64,000 nt of DNA from Xenorhabdus stockiae (GCF_002632825.1 NZ_NJAJ01000001.1:124001-188000); one strand, 5' to 3'; shown: positions 38,647 to 50,209, counted from the first letter of the stretch. The notes: generated by a model not told the origin, from the letters alone. A program made the numbers and translations.

Positions 38647-40164
38647 TTATCCTTCATTATAGATTTCCAGGCTCTCGATTTCGCTCTGTCCCTGTAATTT
38701 CATGGCATCATCTTTACGCAGGTTTTCCAGATAATCGAGATAAGTCTGATCAATATCTTTCGTGACATAGATACCGTCAAAAACTGAACATTCAAATTTT
38801 TCAATATCCGGGTTTTCTTCATGCATCGCCGTGATTAAATCAGAAAGATCCTGATATATCAGAGCATCAGCACCAATCAATTGGCGAATTTCATTAACTT
38901 CACGACCATGCGCTATCAATTCATTAGCATTTGGCATGTCTATCCCGTAGACATTCGGGAAGCGGACTTCAGGAGCAGCCGAAGCAAAATAGACTTTCTT
39001 AGCGCCAGCTTCCCGGGCCAGTTCCACAATTTGCTCCGAAGTTGTACCACGGACAATAGAATCATCCACCAGTAAAACGTTTTTGCCACGGAATTCAGCA
39101 CGGTTGGCGTTCAGTTTACGCCGGACTGATTTTCGGCGTTCATGCTGGCCGGGCATAATGAAGGTACGCCCGACATAACGGTTTTTAACAAACCCCTGAC
39201 GATAAGGTTTATCCAGAATATGGGCGATTTCCAGTGCTATATCACAGGAAGTTTCAGGAATAGGGATAACAACGTCTATTTGTAAATCTTCCCATTCACG
39301 AGCTATTTTTTCCCCTAATTTTCTTCCCATCCGTAACCGGGCGTTATAAACGGAAATTTTATCTATAAAGGAATCTGGTCGGGCAAGGTAAACAAATTCG
39401 AACAGACAGGGAGTTAATGAGGGGGTTTCTGCACACTGGCGAGTAAATAATTGCCCCTGTTCAGTAATATAAATAGCCTCACCTGAAGCGACATCCCGCA
39501 GGAACTCAAACCCTAAGGTATCCAGTGCCACACTTTCCGATGCCACCATATATTCACTGCGGCCATCTGCCAGTGTACGTTTCCCTAATACCAGAGGCCG
39601 AATCCCGTTCGGATCACGGAAAGCCACTAAACCATGCCCGATAATCATCGCGACACAGGCATAAGCTCCCCGGATTTTCCGGTGCATTGCCGCAATTGCC
39701 GCAAAAATATCATCAGGCTCTAATGGGAAATGCGGAAATTGAGTTAACTCATCAGCAAAAATATTCAGCAGGATTTCAGAATCAGACGTTGTGTTGACAT
39801 GGCGACGGGCATTTTCAAACAGACTTTTTTTCAGTTCCGGTGCGTTTGTCAGATTGCCGTTATGTGCCAATGTGATACCAAAAGGTGAGTTCACATAAAA
39901 AGGCTGGGCTTCAGAAGCGCTGGAACTGCCCGCTGTCGGGTAACGGACATGCCCAATTCCGATTGTTCCTTGTAAACGTAACATGTGTTTTGTTTCAAAC
40001 ACATCTTTAACCAAACCATTGGCCTTACGTAAACGGAATTCATTGTTACCATCAATAGTCGCAATACCTGCTGCATCCTGTCCACGGTGCTGAAGCACCG
40101 TCAATGCATCATAAATCGACTGGTTAACCGATGTAAAACCAACGATACCAACAATACCGCACAT
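38647..40164 (-). CDS. purF: Amidophosphoribosyltransferase PurF
   Basis: This protein of 505 residues carries out the first committed step of purine synthesis (PRPP + glutamine to phosphoribosylamine). The start is ATG 40164 (MCGIVGIVG), so Cys2 becomes the N-terminal nucleophile of the Ntn glutaminase domain. An in-frame upstream ATG (40179) would block this, and GAGGAA lies properly ahead of 40164. The C-terminal phosphoribosyltransferase domain shows the PRPP loop [13 protein letters not shown]. It lies 32 bases after cvpA, in one transcription unit under a PurR box, as in E. coli. Confidence 0.98.
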   Translation of the reverse strand: MCGIVGIVGFTSVNQSIYDALTVLQHRGQDAAGIATIDGNNEFRLRKANGLVKDVFETKHMLRLQGTIGIGHVRYPTAGSSSASEAQPFYVNSPFGITLAHNGNLTNAPELKKSLFENARRHVNTTSDSEILLNIFADELTQFPHFPLEPDDIFAAIAAMHRKIRGAYACVAMIIGHGLVAFRDPNGIRPLVLGKRTLADGRSEYMVASESVALDTLGFEFLRDVASGEAIYITEQGQLFTRQCAETPSLTPCLFEFVYLARPDSFIDKISVYNARLRMGRKLGEKIAREWEDLQIDVVIPIPETSCDIALEIAHILDKPYRQGFVKNRYVGRTFIMPGQHERRKSVRRKLNANRAEFRGKNVLLVDDSIVRGTTSEQIVELAREAGAKKVYFASAAPEVRFPNVYGIDMPNANELIAHGREVNEIRQLIGADALIYQDLSDLITAMHEENPDIEKFECSVFDGIYVTKDIDQTYLDYLENLRKDDAMKLQGQSEIESLEIYNEG

Positions 40165-40196
40165 GTAGTCTTTCCTCATCAGTCAGGCGGAGAAGG

Positions 40197-40685
40197 CTAT
40201 TTCTCCGGTAGGAAACTCGACGCGTTTTGCAGGTAGTCAAAAAACCACCTGATAATTTGACTGAACTGAGGGATCAACTGCGACTGTTTCCAGTCCGCAC
40301 TTTGGGGAAGCGGAGTAAATGAGTCTGCAATAAACAAAATGGCAGAAACGATTAATACACCACGCAACGCCCCGAAACAGATCCCCAGAACCCGATCAGT
40401 ACCTGATAAGCCTGTTCGCTGAACAAGTGAACCAATCACATAATTTACTACTGCACCAACAATCAGTGTTGCAATGAATAAAATAGCAATCGCTACCCCA
40501 TTGCGCACCAGCTCATCTCCAAGACGGGTAAAATAAACCGCCAGGTAAGTATAGAAGTGGCTTGCAACAAAGAAAGCACATCCCCAAGTGATCAGTGAAA
40601 GTGCCTCACGAACAAAGCCTCTAATCAGGCTGACCAGTGCAGAGAAACCAATAATGGCAATAATTGTATAATCTATCCAGACCAT
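40197..40685 (-). CDS. cvpA: Colicin V production protein CvpA
   Basis: This 162-residue inner-membrane protein has four hydrophobic segments (about 5-22, 28-48, 64-85 and 103-122). It is the CvpA family member encoded ahead of purF in enterobacteria. It is needed for colicin V production in E. coli and is linked to envelope homeostasis. ATG at 40685. Its leader contains a small hairpin and the PurR box. Confidence 0.95.
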   Translation of the reverse strand: MVWIDYTIIAIIGFSALVSLIRGFVREALSLITWGCAFFVASHFYTYLAVYFTRLGDELVRNGVAIAILFIATLIVGAVVNYVIGSLVQRTGLSGTDRVLGICFGALRGVLIVSAILFIADSFTPLPQSADWKQSQLIPQFSQIIRWFFDYLQNASSFLPEK

Positions 40686-40705
40686 ATTTTAATCCAAAAC
40701 AGGCT

Positions 40706-40723
40706 CCCGACTTTCAGGTCGGG
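40706..40723. other. Hairpin in the cvpA-purF leader
   Basis: CCCGAC-TTTCAG-GTCGGG forms a perfect six-base-pair GC-rich stem between the PurR box and the cvpA start, about 20 bases before the ATG. It may affect translation of cvpA or be the end of dedD transcription; no U-run follows. Confidence 0.45.
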
Positions 40724-40739
40724 CGCATTCTAACAGAAA

Positions 40740-40755
40740 ACGAAAACGTTTGCGT
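40740..40755. promoter_or_regulatory. PurR operator ahead of cvpA-purF
   Basis: ACGAAAACGTTTGCGT matches the PurR consensus ACGCAAACGTTTGCGT at 15 of 16 positions and lies 55 bases upstream of cvpA, where the E. coli operon also carries a PurR box. Expected effect: repression with hypoxanthine/guanine. Confidence 0.85.
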
Positions 40756-40886
40756 AGCAGATTTATCACTCTGCTATTAAAAATAATTTAAGGAACCGTT
40801 CATATCTGCCTGTACAAGCTATGTGCATTATGAAGGGTTCCAGATCTTTCACGGCGGGTTTTAGCCCAGCATGTAACAGCATGATG

Positions 40887-41579
40887 TTATGGCGTGTAAT
40901 TTTTAATTTGCCCCTGTAAGCCGGTTAATTCTCTCAGTTCAGGCAAAATAGACCCCAAAGCCTGTTTTGATGCATTCGGCCCGACATAAATACGGGTTAA
41001 CTGGCCTTGTACTGCTGAAGAAGGAACCGTATAGACCTGATGCCCTGAAAGACGTAGCCTAGCCACAATTTCATTCACTTTATCCGCATTTTTTAATGCC
41101 CCAAGCTGCACAACATAAGCAACGGCCTGCGGTGCCTGTTCAGCAGCACGGGGTTTCACTTCCGGCTGGCTTTCAGTGCGATTCTCTACCTTAACCTGCG
41201 GTTTGGTTTCTGTTTTAGGAACAACAGAAAGATCAGGTTTTACCTGTTCTCCGGTGTCTCTTGCCGTTGCTGCCGGTGGCTCAGATACTGATTCCGGGGC
41301 TGAAGAGTCGAAAAATGTATCCGTATCTTGCTGCGGCTCCTGAACTTGTGTCTGCATCGCCTCTGCAGCCCCTTCCGGAGGTGCAGACGGCATACTTTGT
41401 GTCAGTGGCGGAATCGAATCAATATTCTCTTCATCACCCGGCTTAGGCACTAATGGTATAGAAGCGAATTTTTCCTCATTGTATTTCTTATCGCCGTCCA
41501 GCAGCATCGGCAGCACGATGACACTCAGTGCCACAAGAACGATGGTTCCGACTAAGCGATTTTGAAATTTACTTGCCAC
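40887..41579 (-). CDS. dedD: Cell-division SPOR-domain protein DedD
   Basis: This 230-residue bitopic inner-membrane protein has a short cytoplasmic start, one hydrophobic segment (about 9-27), a long Pro/Glu/Gln-rich periplasmic linker and a C-terminal SPOR domain (about 150-228, YVVQLGALKNADKV...IYVGP) that binds denuded septal peptidoglycan. DedD takes part in septal constriction. It overlaps the 3' end of folC by 11 bases, the conserved E. coli arrangement. Confidence 0.95.
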   Translation of the reverse strand: MASKFQNRLVGTIVLVALSVIVLPMLLDGDKKYNEEKFASIPLVPKPGDEENIDSIPPLTQSMPSAPPEGAAEAMQTQVQEPQQDTDTFFDSSAPESVSEPPAATARDTGEQVKPDLSVVPKTETKPQVKVENRTESQPEVKPRAAEQAPQAVAYVVQLGALKNADKVNEIVARLRLSGHQVYTVPSSAVQGQLTRIYVGPNASKQALGSILPELRELTGLQGQIKNYTP

Positions 41580-42867
41580 GTCCCTTCATCTCCTCCAATG
41601 ACTCCATAACATGAGCGACCGTATGGAAAGAACCACAGACCACGATAATATCCTGCTCTGATGCCTCTTCTATAGCCTGATGCCATGCCTGTTCAACGTC
41701 CGGGAATATCCGGGCATCAGGTAGGTGTTCAGCCAGCACAGCCGCTTCTGCACCACGAAATTCATGTAGTGATGCACAATACCATTCGTCAATTTGCCCG
41801 CTAAGACAGGCCAGCGTTCCCGCGATATCTTTATCCTGCAACATGCCGACAACACCCCGTACCTTACTGCCCGGTAAACGGGATAACTCCGCCAGTTTTT
41901 GTGCCAGATATCCGGCTGCATGGGGATTATGCGCCACATCCAGAATGATACGCAGCTTTTCTCCTATGATTTGAAAACGCCCCGGTAACTGGGCACGCTT
42001 CAAGCCATCATGAATAGCCTGTTCATTAATCACCTGACTGACTTTATCATTCTGCTGTAACAGACAATGAATGACGCCCAGTGCAGTTGCAGCATTAGCT
42101 AATGGCAGGTTAGGGAGCGGCAACGAGTTAAATTGTCGATCGACTGTGCGCCAGTGCCAGCTTGCTTTTTCTTGGGCAAAATCCCAGTCTTTACCTCGGC
42201 AGAATAATTTTGCTCCCAGTTCATCGGCAACATCAGCAATGGAATGAGGCATATCCGGCTCGCCAACGACAGCAAAGTGCCCATGACGGAAAATACCCGC
42301 TTTTTCGCGCCCGATATGTTCACGATCCGCGCCAAGCCAATCCGTATGATCCAGTGCAATGCTGGTAACAGCGGCAATATCTGCATCGACAATATTAGTG
42401 GCATCCAGACGACCACCCAGCCCTACTTCGAGGATCACAACGTCAAGATCAGCTTCTTTGAAGAGCTGCAATGCCGCCAGTGTTCCATATTCAAAATAGG
42501 TTAAGGAGATATCACCACGCTGAGATTCAATACCGGCAAATACACGGCAAAAATCCTGCTCTGTCGGTTCATTACCCTGAATACGTACCCGCTCGGTATA
42601 GCGCACCAGATGCGGGGAGCTGTAAACGCCGACTTTCAGGCCCGCAGCCAGAAAAATAGATTCAAGGGTATGACAGGTTGTGCCCTTACCATTGGTACCG
42701 GATACTGTAATGACTTTAGGGGCCGGATGTAATAAATCCAGTTTATCGGCAAGCGTACCGATACGCTCAAGCCCCATATCAATCGCTTTCGAGTGCAGGT
42801 TTCCAAGGTAGGAAAGCCACATCGTCAGTGACGATGTGGCTTGAGGAATTTGTAAAGTATCAGACAT
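41569..42867 (-). CDS. folC: Dihydrofolate/folylpolyglutamate synthase FolC
   Basis: This 432-residue bifunctional Mur-ligase-family enzyme joins glutamate to dihydropteroate and adds further glutamates to folates with ATP. The P-loop ([11 protein letters not shown], about residues 54-64) and the following [12 protein letters not shown] segment are intact, as is DVAHNPHA of the C-terminal domain. It overlaps accD by eight bases upstream and dedD by 11 bases downstream. Confidence 0.97.
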   Translation of the reverse strand: MSDTLQIPQATSSLTMWLSYLGNLHSKAIDMGLERIGTLADKLDLLHPAPKVITVSGTNGKGTTCHTLESIFLAAGLKVGVYSSPHLVRYTERVRIQGNEPTEQDFCRVFAGIESQRGDISLTYFEYGTLAALQLFKEADLDVVILEVGLGGRLDATNIVDADIAAVTSIALDHTDWLGADREHIGREKAGIFRHGHFAVVGEPDMPHSIADVADELGAKLFCRGKDWDFAQEKASWHWRTVDRQFNSLPLPNLPLANAATALGVIHCLLQQNDKVSQVINEQAIHDGLKRAQLPGRFQIIGEKLRIILDVAHNPHAAGYLAQKLAELSRLPGSKVRGVVGMLQDKDIAGTLACLSGQIDEWYCASLHEFRGAEAAVLAEHLPDARIFPDVEQAWHQAIEEASEQDIIVVCGSFHTVAHVMESLEEMKGRGK

Positions 42868-43804
42868 CTTCTTTATTAGGGTTGATGTTTATGTCAACTT
42901 CGACGTCAGCAGGTTCGGCAACAATTTCTGTTACTTCTTTTTTCGCGTCGGGATGTGGCTGATTAGTCAGCATGGCAAGCATACTGGCAATTCTTTCTCT
43001 CATTTCCGGACGGCGCATGATCATATCAATCGCACCTTTTTCCAACAGGAATTCACTGCGCTGGAAACCTTCCGGTAATTTCTCACGTACGGTCTGCTCG
43101 ATAACCCGTGGGCCAGCAAAACCGATCAATGCCTTAGGCTCCGCAATATTGATGTCACCCAGCATACCCATACTTGCAGTCACACCACCAAACGTCGGGT
43201 TAGTCAGAACACAAATATAAGGTAAGCCACGATCCTGCATTTTCGCTAATGCAGCACTGGTTTTTGCCATCTGCATCAGTGACATCAGTGATTCCTGCAT
43301 ACGTGCTCCACCGCTGGAGACAAAACAGATAAACGGGCAGTTATCTTCCAGTGCCTGTTCAACGCCACGCACAAAACGAGCGCCGACAACCGAACCCATT
43401 GAACCGCCCATAAAGTTAAACTCAGATGCGCCCGCTACAACCGGCATATCATGTAACAAGCCTTTCATAACGACTAGGGCATCTTTTTCCTGAGTCTGCT
43501 TCTGAGCTGCTGCCAGGCGATCTTTATATTTTTTGATATCGCGGAATTTCAGGATATCTTTAGGCTCTAATTCGCTGCCTAACTCTGTTGTACTTCCCTC
43601 ATCCAAAAATGACTGCAAACGCTGACGGGCAGAAATTTTCATATGGTGGTCACATCTTGGACACACTTCGAGGTTACGCTCTAATTCAGCGCGATAAAGC
43701 ACCTGACTGCAACTGTCGCATTTAGTCCAAACTCCTTCAGGGATATTTGCCTTGCGAGTTTGCATGATTTTGCTTTTGTTTAGAATCTTTTCAATCCAGC
43801 TCAT
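42860..43804 (-). CDS. accD: Acetyl-CoA carboxylase carboxyltransferase subunit beta AccD
   Basis: This 314-residue subunit, with AccA, transfers carboxyl from biotin to acetyl-CoA to make malonyl-CoA. The N-terminal zinc ribbon Cys29, Cys32, Cys48 and Cys51 is complete, followed by the crotonase-fold carboxyltransferase domain ([22 protein letters not shown]). Malonyl-CoA from this enzyme also feeds the PUFA-like fcl synthase, although no regulatory link is visible. Confidence 0.98.
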   Translation of the reverse strand: MSWIEKILNKSKIMQTRKANIPEGVWTKCDSCSQVLYRAELERNLEVCPRCDHHMKISARQRLQSFLDEGSTTELGSELEPKDILKFRDIKKYKDRLAAAQKQTQEKDALVVMKGLLHDMPVVAGASEFNFMGGSMGSVVGARFVRGVEQALEDNCPFICFVSSGGARMQESLMSLMQMAKTSAALAKMQDRGLPYICVLTNPTFGGVTASMGMLGDINIAEPKALIGFAGPRVIEQTVREKLPEGFQRSEFLLEKGAIDMIMRRPEMRERIASMLAMLTNQPHPDAKKEVTEIVAEPADVEVDININPNKEDV

Positions 43805-43961
43805 TAATGAACCTTTCCGTCTGATTCTGGCCTATAACGTGGGCTGCATTTCCTCGGTATAAGCCAGCTTTTGTTTTACGTGCCATTAAACCACAATGCT
43901 ATAACAGAGTGGATAAAAAACTGCTCAAACCTGTTTGTCGCTATCTATCATTTAGTGACAT

Positions 43962-44651
43962 CTAATTATTATCTGCCGCTTTTTTAGATGTCGCCCGGCG
44001 ATGACGCCAGATTTCAATCACACCCGGCAGAATAGAAATAAATATGATTGCAACAATCAATAATTTCAGATTCTGTTGGATAATCGGCATGTCACCGAAT
44101 AAATAACCGGCATAAGTGAACAATAATACCCATATCAATGCCCCAATAACATTATATGCAGCAAAATGTCGGTAAGACATTTTTCCCATCCCGGCAACGA
44201 ATGGAGCAAATGTTCGGATGATTGGCACAAACCGCGCCAGAATTATCGCTTTTCCGCCATGTTTCTCATAAAACTGATGAGTTTTATCCAGATAGCTGCG
44301 ACGGAAAATCCGGGAATTTGGATTATTGAACAGTTTCTCACCGAAGACACGACCAATAGTATAGTTTATAGCATCCCCGATAATTGCCGCGGCAATTATC
44401 AATGCAGCCATAATATGTACGTTAAGATCGTTAGAATCCAATGCCGACAGCGCTCCTGCTACAAATAACAGTGAGTCTCCCGGCAGGAACGGTGTAACCA
44501 CCAGCCCCGTTTCACAAAATACGATTAAAAATAAGATCCCATATACCCAGTCACCATAATTGGCAACTAATTCAGCCAAGTGGGCATCAATATGTAAAAT
44601 AAAATCAACAATGAACTTCGCGAAATCAATAAAATGAGTAAAAAACTCCAT
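43962..44651 (-). CDS. dedA: DedA-family membrane protein
   Basis: This protein of about 229 residues is collinear with E. coli DedA. DedA/SNARE-associated proteins are undecaprenyl-phosphate or lipid scramblases of the inner membrane. The conserved re-entrant motif [12 protein letters not shown] and [16 protein letters not shown] are present, with several hydrophobic segments. I use the ATG at 44651; 44672 is an alternative seven codons upstream. It lies between truA and accD as in E. coli. Confidence 0.94.
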   Translation of the reverse strand: MEFFTHFIDFAKFIVDFILHIDAHLAELVANYGDWVYGILFLIVFCETGLVVTPFLPGDSLLFVAGALSALDSNDLNVHIMAALIIAAAIIGDAINYTIGRVFGEKLFNNPNSRIFRRSYLDKTHQFYEKHGGKAIILARFVPIIRTFAPFVAGMGKMSYRHFAAYNVIGALIWVLLFTYAGYLFGDMPIIQQNLKLLIVAIIFISILPGVIEIWRHRRATSKKAADNN

Positions 44652-44726
44652 AATATTCCTCGTAGTATTCAAACATCCCTGCCGTCATTCGAAAAAATCA
44701 GCATTTATCAGTCAAAAACCAGTTCA

Positions 44727-45572
44727 TCAGTCATAAACTAACTCATCAGCCAAAAACAAAGGCCCCATCACCGGCTCAGGCAACCCAAAATGAGCAGGAT
44801 AATCCACCGCAACTAAATATAGCCCTTCAGCTTTAGCAGTTGCTGCTGCTTTTGTCCGATCTTTCAGTGCTAACAGCTCAGCCATCCATTGTACGCCCTG
44901 ATTGCCACAGCCAATTTCAAGCAAGCTGCCGACAATATTACGTACCATATGATGGACAAACGCATTCGCCTTGATATCCACGACAACATAATGCCCGTGA
45001 CGACTGACATTAATGTGCATCAGATTGCGCCAAGGCGAATTGGACTGGCACTGCACTGCCCTGAAAGACGTAAAATCATTCTCTCCTAACAGACATTGTG
45101 CTGCTTCATGCATCTTTCTCTCATCCAACGGATAATGAAAATGCGTGACTCCTTTCGCCAATACCGCAGGACGGTAACGATGGTTAAAGATAACGTACCG
45201 ATACCGGCGTGCTGTTGCGCTGAAACGGGCATGAAACTCATCATCTACCGCTTTCACCCAACGCACCGCGATATCCGCAGGTAAATGGGTATTAACGCCC
45301 ATTGTCCATGCAGCATCTTTACGCTGTGCCGAAGTTTCAAAATGCACAACCTGCCCCGTTGCATGGACACCCGCATCCGTTCTGCCTGCACAGAAAACAG
45401 CAATTGGCTCATTTGCAACTTTTGACAGCGCTTTTTCCAGACATGCCTGAACACTTCTGACTTCCTGCTGACGCTGCCAGCCATAATAGCGGCTGCCGTC
45501 GTATTCAATCCCCAGTGCAATTTTCACTTTTTTTGCTTCTGGCACAGACTGATTCAGTTCTGTATCAGACAT
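44727..45572 (-). CDS. truA: tRNA pseudouridine(38-40) synthase TruA
   Basis: This 281-residue enzyme isomerises uridines 38-40 in the anticodon stem. The catalytic Asp is in [15 protein letters not shown], and the start of the domain ([18 protein letters not shown]) is intact. It shares base 45572 with the end of usg, so the two are translationally close. Length is normal. Confidence 0.97.
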   Translation of the reverse strand: MSDTELNQSVPEAKKVKIALGIEYDGSRYYGWQRQQEVRSVQACLEKALSKVANEPIAVFCAGRTDAGVHATGQVVHFETSAQRKDAAWTMGVNTHLPADIAVRWVKAVDDEFHARFSATARRYRYVIFNHRYRPAVLAKGVTHFHYPLDERKMHEAAQCLLGENDFTSFRAVQCQSNSPWRNLMHINVSRHGHYVVVDIKANAFVHHMVRNIVGSLLEIGCGNQGVQWMAELLALKDRTKAAATAKAEGLYLVAVDYPAHFGLPEPVMGPLFLADELVYD

Positions 45573-46582
45573 CAGTAAAATTGCTCCTGCATCAGTTTTT
45601 CTGCGATTTCAACCGCCATCAATGCACCACCGAAGCGGATGTTATCGGCAACAGACCAGAACTGTAACATCTCCGGCATTCCGTAATCATTCCGCAGACA
45701 ACCGATACTCAGCCCATCAGCACCTGATGCATCAGTGACCTGAGTCGGGTAATCACCCTCTTCTGAGACCTGAATTTCTTCAAGACGTTCAAATTCGTCA
45801 CGCGCTTCTTCTACGCCAACCGGACGCAGTGTTTCTACACTGACCATCTGGGCAATACCGTAGAAAACAGAAGACTGAACACAGCTGACTGAAACAGGTA
45901 AACCTTCATCCTGTAATATTCTGCGAACCTGATCGACAATCCGACGCTCTTCACGCACTGTTCCTTCCACATCAGGCAGCAAAGGCAGTAAGTTGAATGC
46001 CAATTGTTTATTGAAACGCCCTTCATCTGGTGGAATACCATTCAATAAACGGGCACTTTGCCCCGCCAATTCGTCAATAGCGGCTTTACCATGAACAGAA
46101 ACCGGCAGGATATTGGTCAGCTGTAAACGCGCGATACCCGCAGTATCAATTAAAGGTTTGATAGCCGTTAACACCTGACTGGTTGCACTATCTGCAACCG
46201 CAACAATATTACGGTTACGATACTCAGCCAGCGCATGCGGGTTTACTGTCGGCACAACCAATGGAACATCCGGTTCAGCGGCAAACAACCCGCTGCTATC
46301 AATCACCAGACAGCCCGCTTCTGTTGCCTGTGCAATATGTTGTGCTGTGACTTCCATACCCACAGCAAAAAATGCTAGCTGTACCTGTGACCAGTCAAAT
46401 TCGGCAACATCGCGAACAGTAACGTTCTTACCGTTAAACCGCTTAATGCTACCGGCACTTTGTTCACTGGCAAGAAGATGCAGTTCACCAACCGGAAACT
46501 GGCGCTCCTGTAATAACGCCAATATCGCCTCACCTACTGCGCCCGTTGCACCCAACAGCGCAATATTCCAACCTTCTGACAT
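45572..46582 (-). CDS. usg: USG-1 protein, aspartate-semialdehyde dehydrogenase homologue
   Basis: This protein of 336 residues is homologous to E. coli Usg and to aspartate-semialdehyde dehydrogenase. It has the N-terminal NADP loop [12 protein letters not shown]. The position of the Asd catalytic Cys is occupied by Ser (VADSATSQ), as in E. coli Usg, so it is not expected to act as Asd. Function is unknown. Start at ATG 46582 (MSEGWNIAL), matching E. coli; 46597 would add five residues. Confidence 0.93.
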   Translation of the reverse strand: MSEGWNIALLGATGAVGEAILALLQERQFPVGELHLLASEQSAGSIKRFNGKNVTVRDVAEFDWSQVQLAFFAVGMEVTAQHIAQATEAGCLVIDSSGLFAAEPDVPLVVPTVNPHALAEYRNRNIVAVADSATSQVLTAIKPLIDTAGIARLQLTNILPVSVHGKAAIDELAGQSARLLNGIPPDEGRFNKQLAFNLLPLLPDVEGTVREERRIVDQVRRILQDEGLPVSVSCVQSSVFYGIAQMVSVETLRPVGVEEARDEFERLEEIQVSEEGDYPTQVTDASGADGLSIGCLRNDYGMPEMLQFWSVADNIRFGGALMAVEIAEKLMQEQFY

Positions 46583-46695
46583 GTTGGTTCTCTCCACTTC
46601 TCTTTTATTTTGCTGGCAGGCAGAGAATTCTGCCTGTTGTTAACTCAATACAGTTAATTCAATACGGTTAATTGAATTCCGCTAATCAAATGTTT

Positions 46696-47823
46696 TTAAA
46701 TGACTTTAGCGTCAAATCCAATCTGGGATAGTAATTGAGCACTGCTTTCAGAATCACAATGCACTGTCAGGGAAGACCACTCACGGCGTTCCGGATAATT
46801 TTTCCGCAGCTGGTCAAAAGCACCGTTCTGCCCGGCTACCTGACGCAATGGTGCATCATCACGGCGCACATCATACACTAAATGCATCAGACGCTTCAGG
46901 ATGCTTTGTGTCACTTCACCACGAACAGTGATATGGCTGAAATCAGACTCAGGCAGTAAGTCAGACAATGCGGTTTTTTGTGGCTTCCCTAAAAATTCAC
47001 AATACGCTTCAAAAACCTGAGTTGTACCACGCGCCTTGCCTTCCAGAGTGTATCCCGCAATATGAGGTGTACCGATATCCACCCGCTCCAGCAAAGGTAA
47101 TGAAAGGTTAGGTTCTGGTTCCCAGACATCAAGTACGACGCGCAATTTTTTTCCGTTTTGTAAAGCTGATAACAGTGCCTGATTATCAACCACTTCGCCA
47201 CGGCTGGCATTAATTAAGATGCGATTATCCGGCAAGGCAGAAAGCAGTTCTGCATCGGCCAGATGATAAGTCTGATAAGGGCCTGATGTATTGAGCGGGG
47301 TATGGAATGTCAGAATATCTGCCTCTTTGACCAGTTTTTCCAAAGGCCAGAATTCACCTTCATCTCCCCGATCTGCCCGTGGCGGGTCGCACAACAGGGT
47401 TTTCACGCCCAGAGCGGCCAGTCGTGCTGCCAGACGCCCCCCGACATTACCAACACCGACAATACCGACAGTTTTATCTTTCAGCTGAAATTGATCCTGC
47501 TCTGCCAATATCATCAGCGCGGAGAAAACATACTCAACGACAGCAATTGCGTTACATCCGGGGGCAGCAGAAAAGCCGATCCCCGCCTGCTCTAACCACG
47601 GCTGATCAACATGATCCATGCCCGCAGTCGCTGTACCGACAAATTTTACAGCACTGCCTTTTAACAGGGACTCACTAACTTTAGTGACAGAACGCACCAT
47701 AAAGGCATCTGCATGTTCCAAAACACCCTCAGGCACAGGGCGCCCCGGAATTGCCTGAACTTCTCCTAATTGTTTAAAGAGTTGTTCAGCATAAGGCATA
47801 TTTTCATCGACTAAAATTTTCAC
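46696..47823 (-). CDS. pdxB: Erythronate-4-phosphate dehydrogenase PdxB
   Basis: This 375-residue D-2-hydroxyacid dehydrogenase oxidises 4-phosphoerythronate in pyridoxal-phosphate synthesis. It shows the NAD loop [27 protein letters not shown], the GTPHIAGYT catalytic His segment and the C-terminal PdxB dimerisation domain. It is the most upstream gene of the conserved minus-strand run. Its PLP product is also the cofactor of the FclE aminotransferase, a metabolic link only. Confidence 0.97.
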   Translation of the reverse strand: MKILVDENMPYAEQLFKQLGEVQAIPGRPVPEGVLEHADAFMVRSVTKVSESLLKGSAVKFVGTATAGMDHVDQPWLEQAGIGFSAAPGCNAIAVVEYVFSALMILAEQDQFQLKDKTVGIVGVGNVGGRLAARLAALGVKTLLCDPPRADRGDEGEFWPLEKLVKEADILTFHTPLNTSGPYQTYHLADAELLSALPDNRILINASRGEVVDNQALLSALQNGKKLRVVLDVWEPEPNLSLPLLERVDIGTPHIAGYTLEGKARGTTQVFEAYCEFLGKPQKTALSDLLPESDFSHITVRGEVTQSILKRLMHLVYDVRRDDAPLRQVAGQNGAFDQLRKNYPERREWSSLTVHCDSESSAQLLSQIGFDAKVI

Positions 47824-47968
47824 TTTTCTTATCCAACGACTTAAGTGGGCGTGATCCGCTATTCTGCCATTTAATCGACGTAATGACTAATCTCCCTTTC
47901 TCTTTCTGATTGGCTCTTTATTAGAAATTTCCGCAGCCTCATGCACTCTGATTGGTGTTAATTTCAAC

Positions 47969-48730
47969 TCACCCTTTCCTGAAACGCTCTGGTGTTGTTC
48001 CGGCAATTTGTTGAAACATGGCAATAAAAGCCGACGATGAGCTATAGCCAACATCAAATGCAACTTCATGAACGCTTTTTCCCTGTCCCAGTAAAGAAAT
48101 TGCATGCAGAAAACGCAGACGCTGTCGCCACTCACTAAAAGACATTCCTAACTCTTGCTGACAGCGACGTGATAAGGTTCTTTCCGAGGTATAACGTTTC
48201 TTTGCCCATTCTACCAATGGCGTGTTATCAGCGGGATTATGCTCTAGTGCCTGTAAAATCGGCGCGAGAAGTTTATCTTTTGATGAAGGCAGGTAAGTAT
48301 TCTGGCTTGGTGAAAGTTCCAACTGATCGATAAGGATCTGTGCCAGACGCTGATCTTTATTGGTCTGTGGCCGAATAACCTTACGGCTAAAGAAATCCTG
48401 CATAATGGCATTAAAAATAGAACTTAACCGGATAATACATGGATGAGAGGGCAAAGATTTGCTCAATTGCGGTGAAATATCGATTATCCAAAACCGCATT
48501 GTTTTCCGGTTATAACTCGAATGAACCCTATTTTTCGGGATCCAGATACAAAACTCCGGTGGAGCCAGAAAACGTTGTCCTTCCACAGTCATCTCCATAA
48601 CGCCGCAGACAACATAAATCAATTGCCCGAATGGGTGGGAATGCAACATAAATTCAGTATCAGCATTCAGGGTTTCATCACGAAAAATGAGAGTGTTGGG
48701 CATATCCCAGTCCGGTAACTGAAACATCAT
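47969..48730 (-). CDS. AraC-family regulator with cupin sensor domain
   Basis: This 253-residue protein has an N-terminal cupin (FMLHSHPFGQLIYV...ENRVHSSYN-type metal or ligand pocket, residues 20-90) and a C-terminal double helix-turn-helix of the AraC family (RTLSRRCQQELGMSFSEW, then SVHEVAFDVGYSSSSAFIAMF). It resembles E. coli NimR, which controls a divergent drug exporter. It is divergent from the DMT transporter at 48891 with about 140-160 bases between, so it probably regulates that gene in response to a small molecule. It lies where E. coli has flk. Confidence 0.88.
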   Translation of the reverse strand: MMFQLPDWDMPNTLIFRDETLNADTEFMLHSHPFGQLIYVVCGVMEMTVEGQRFLAPPEFCIWIPKNRVHSSYNRKTMRFWIIDISPQLSKSLPSHPCIIRLSSIFNAIMQDFFSRKVIRPQTNKDQRLAQILIDQLELSPSQNTYLPSSKDKLLAPILQALEHNPADNTPLVEWAKKRYTSERTLSRRCQQELGMSFSEWRQRLRFLHAISLLGQGKSVHEVAFDVGYSSSSAFIAMFQQIAGTTPERFRKG

Positions 48731-48890
48731 TTGGTTAACTCCCTTTCAAAAAATTCATTTTTACTTCCAAAAACGGAGAAGAATTTATAAATTGTCCTGA
48801 TTGCCTCATCAGTTGGCGGATTATCGATATATATAATAAATCGGTCACTGCTACACTAAGTGCACGATGTTCTACACACAATTAAATTCA

Positions 48891-49799
48891 ATGAAAAATT
48901 TATTATTTCCCCTTATTGCTGTCCTGATTTGGTCAGCTAATGCGGTAGTCAGTAAATCCGCAGCAACCTCAATTGAACCCGGCGCTATCGCTTTCTATCG
49001 CTGGTTTGTCGCGTTTTTGATTTTGACGCCTTTTATTTTACTGCCGGTACTAAAACAGTGGAAAACAATCATCCCACACTGGTGGAAATTATTGATTCTG
49101 GGTTTTCTTGGTATGGTTCTTAATCAAAGCCTGATTTACTATGCCGCCCATACTGTCAGTGCAACACTGATTGGGATCTTAACCTCATTAATTCCGTTGC
49201 TGACGATCATACTCAGTATATTTGTTCTACGGATCACACCGACCGTTGGAATTATACTCGGAAGTGCTTTATCACTATTTGGGCTGATATGGCTAGTGGG
49301 TAAAGGTGAACCGTCTACTTTGCTGGAGAACGGATTAGGGATCGGAGACGTAATGATGTTTATTGCATCAGCCGCTTACGCTCTGTACGGCGTCCTGACC
49401 AAACGTTGGGCAATTCCATTACCCAACTGGCAGGCACTTTATATACAGATCGGGTTTGGTGTGCTGTTACTTTCGCCCAACTTCATGATGACAGAAGATG
49501 TCCAGCTAACCAGTGATAATATCCCTCTTGTACTGTTTGCGGGTATTCCGGCTTCAATTATTGCACCTTATGTGTGGATACAGGGAGTTAGCCGACTGGG
49601 TGCAAATATGACATCGATATTTATGAATCTGGCTCCGGTCTTTACTGCCATTATTGCGATTGTAGTGCTTCATGAGAAGATGTATAGCTACCACCTTATC
49701 GGAGGAGGTATTGTGTTAGCTGGTGTGATGATAGCTCAACAATTACGTACTCCAATTAACAGTTATAAAAAACAAACTGAAAAAAGTATCAAAAGTTAA
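48891..49799 (+). CDS. DMT-superfamily (EamA) metabolite/drug transporter
   Basis: This protein of about 302 residues has ten hydrophobic segments and two EamA repeats (LIAVLIWSANAVVSK...GFLGMVLNQSLIYYAA; second repeat FIASAAYALYGVLTKRW...ASIIAPYVWIQGVSRLG). The family exports amino acids, nucleosides or drugs across the inner membrane. Start is uncertain: ATG 48891 begins at the conserved membrane segment, while ATG 48867 would add eight residues; neither has a good ribosome site. The divergent AraC regulator suggests inducible export. Confidence 0.85.
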   Translation: MKNLLFPLIAVLIWSANAVVSKSAATSIEPGAIAFYRWFVAFLILTPFILLPVLKQWKTIIPHWWKLLILGFLGMVLNQSLIYYAAHTVSATLIGILTSLIPLLTIILSIFVLRITPTVGIILGSALSLFGLIWLVGKGEPSTLLENGLGIGDVMMFIASAAYALYGVLTKRWAIPLPNWQALYIQIGFGVLLLSPNFMMTEDVQLTSDNIPLVLFAGIPASIIAPYVWIQGVSRLGANMTSIFMNLAPVFTAIIAIVVLHEKMYSYHLIGGGIVLAGVMIAQQLRTPINSYKKQTEKSIKS

Positions 49800-49829
49800 T
49801 CATCAGCAATTTTAAATAACTTTATCACC

Positions 49830-49863
49830 AGTTATCGCCCAACAGTACCATTGGGCGATAACT
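49830..49863. terminator. Terminator-like hairpin after the DMT transporter
   Basis: AGTTATCGCCCA (49830-49841) and TGGGCGATAACT (49852-49863) form a perfect 12-base-pair stem with a ten-base loop, 31 bases past the stop. No T-run follows on the plus strand, but stem stability and position suggest termination or 3'-end protection. Confidence 0.7.
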
Positions 49864-50191
49864 GCAAAAACAGATCGTAATAACTCTCCACCAAACTGAA
49901 TCTATTTGCCATTCCCTGCATTTATTGTTCATAACTCACTTGTGAATTATTAAATTGCAATCTATTGACTCTATAATCTATAAATTTATTTTTATTAATA
50001 TCAAAACTATTTTTAGAAAACACATAAGTTAAATTTATTTATTGTTAATAAAATATTAATAGTGGATTCTATTAAAGATACATTTAAAGAAGATTCCCTA
50101 ATATAAAAACATAAGCTCAGATTTACTCTATTTCAGTTATACATAGCATTAAACATTTCGGTGTATTTCAAAGTAAGTCAAATATGACATT
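49864..50191. other. AT-rich upstream region of tctC, no gene seen
   Basis: About 330 bases of AT-rich DNA between the hairpin and the tct control region. I see no reading frame or RNA gene. It presumably holds part of the tct promoter region. Confidence 0.6.
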
Positions 50192-50209
50192 AGGTGATTA
50201 ATGTCACAT
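50185..50209. promoter_or_regulatory. CRP-like site and overlapping inverted repeat ahead of tctC
   Basis: GGTGA-N6-TCACA (50193-50208) differs from the CRP core TGTGA-N6-TCACA by one base. It overlaps a perfect inverted repeat TGACATT (50185-50191) / AATGTCA (50200-50206). It lies about 110 bases ahead of tctC. cAMP-CRP activation fits catabolite control of citrate/tricarballylate uptake. Confidence 0.55.

Noticed and set aside
45572-46582. usg as the aspartate-semialdehyde dehydrogenase gene asd
   Set aside because: The catalytic Cys is replaced by Ser and the gene context is that of E. coli usg.
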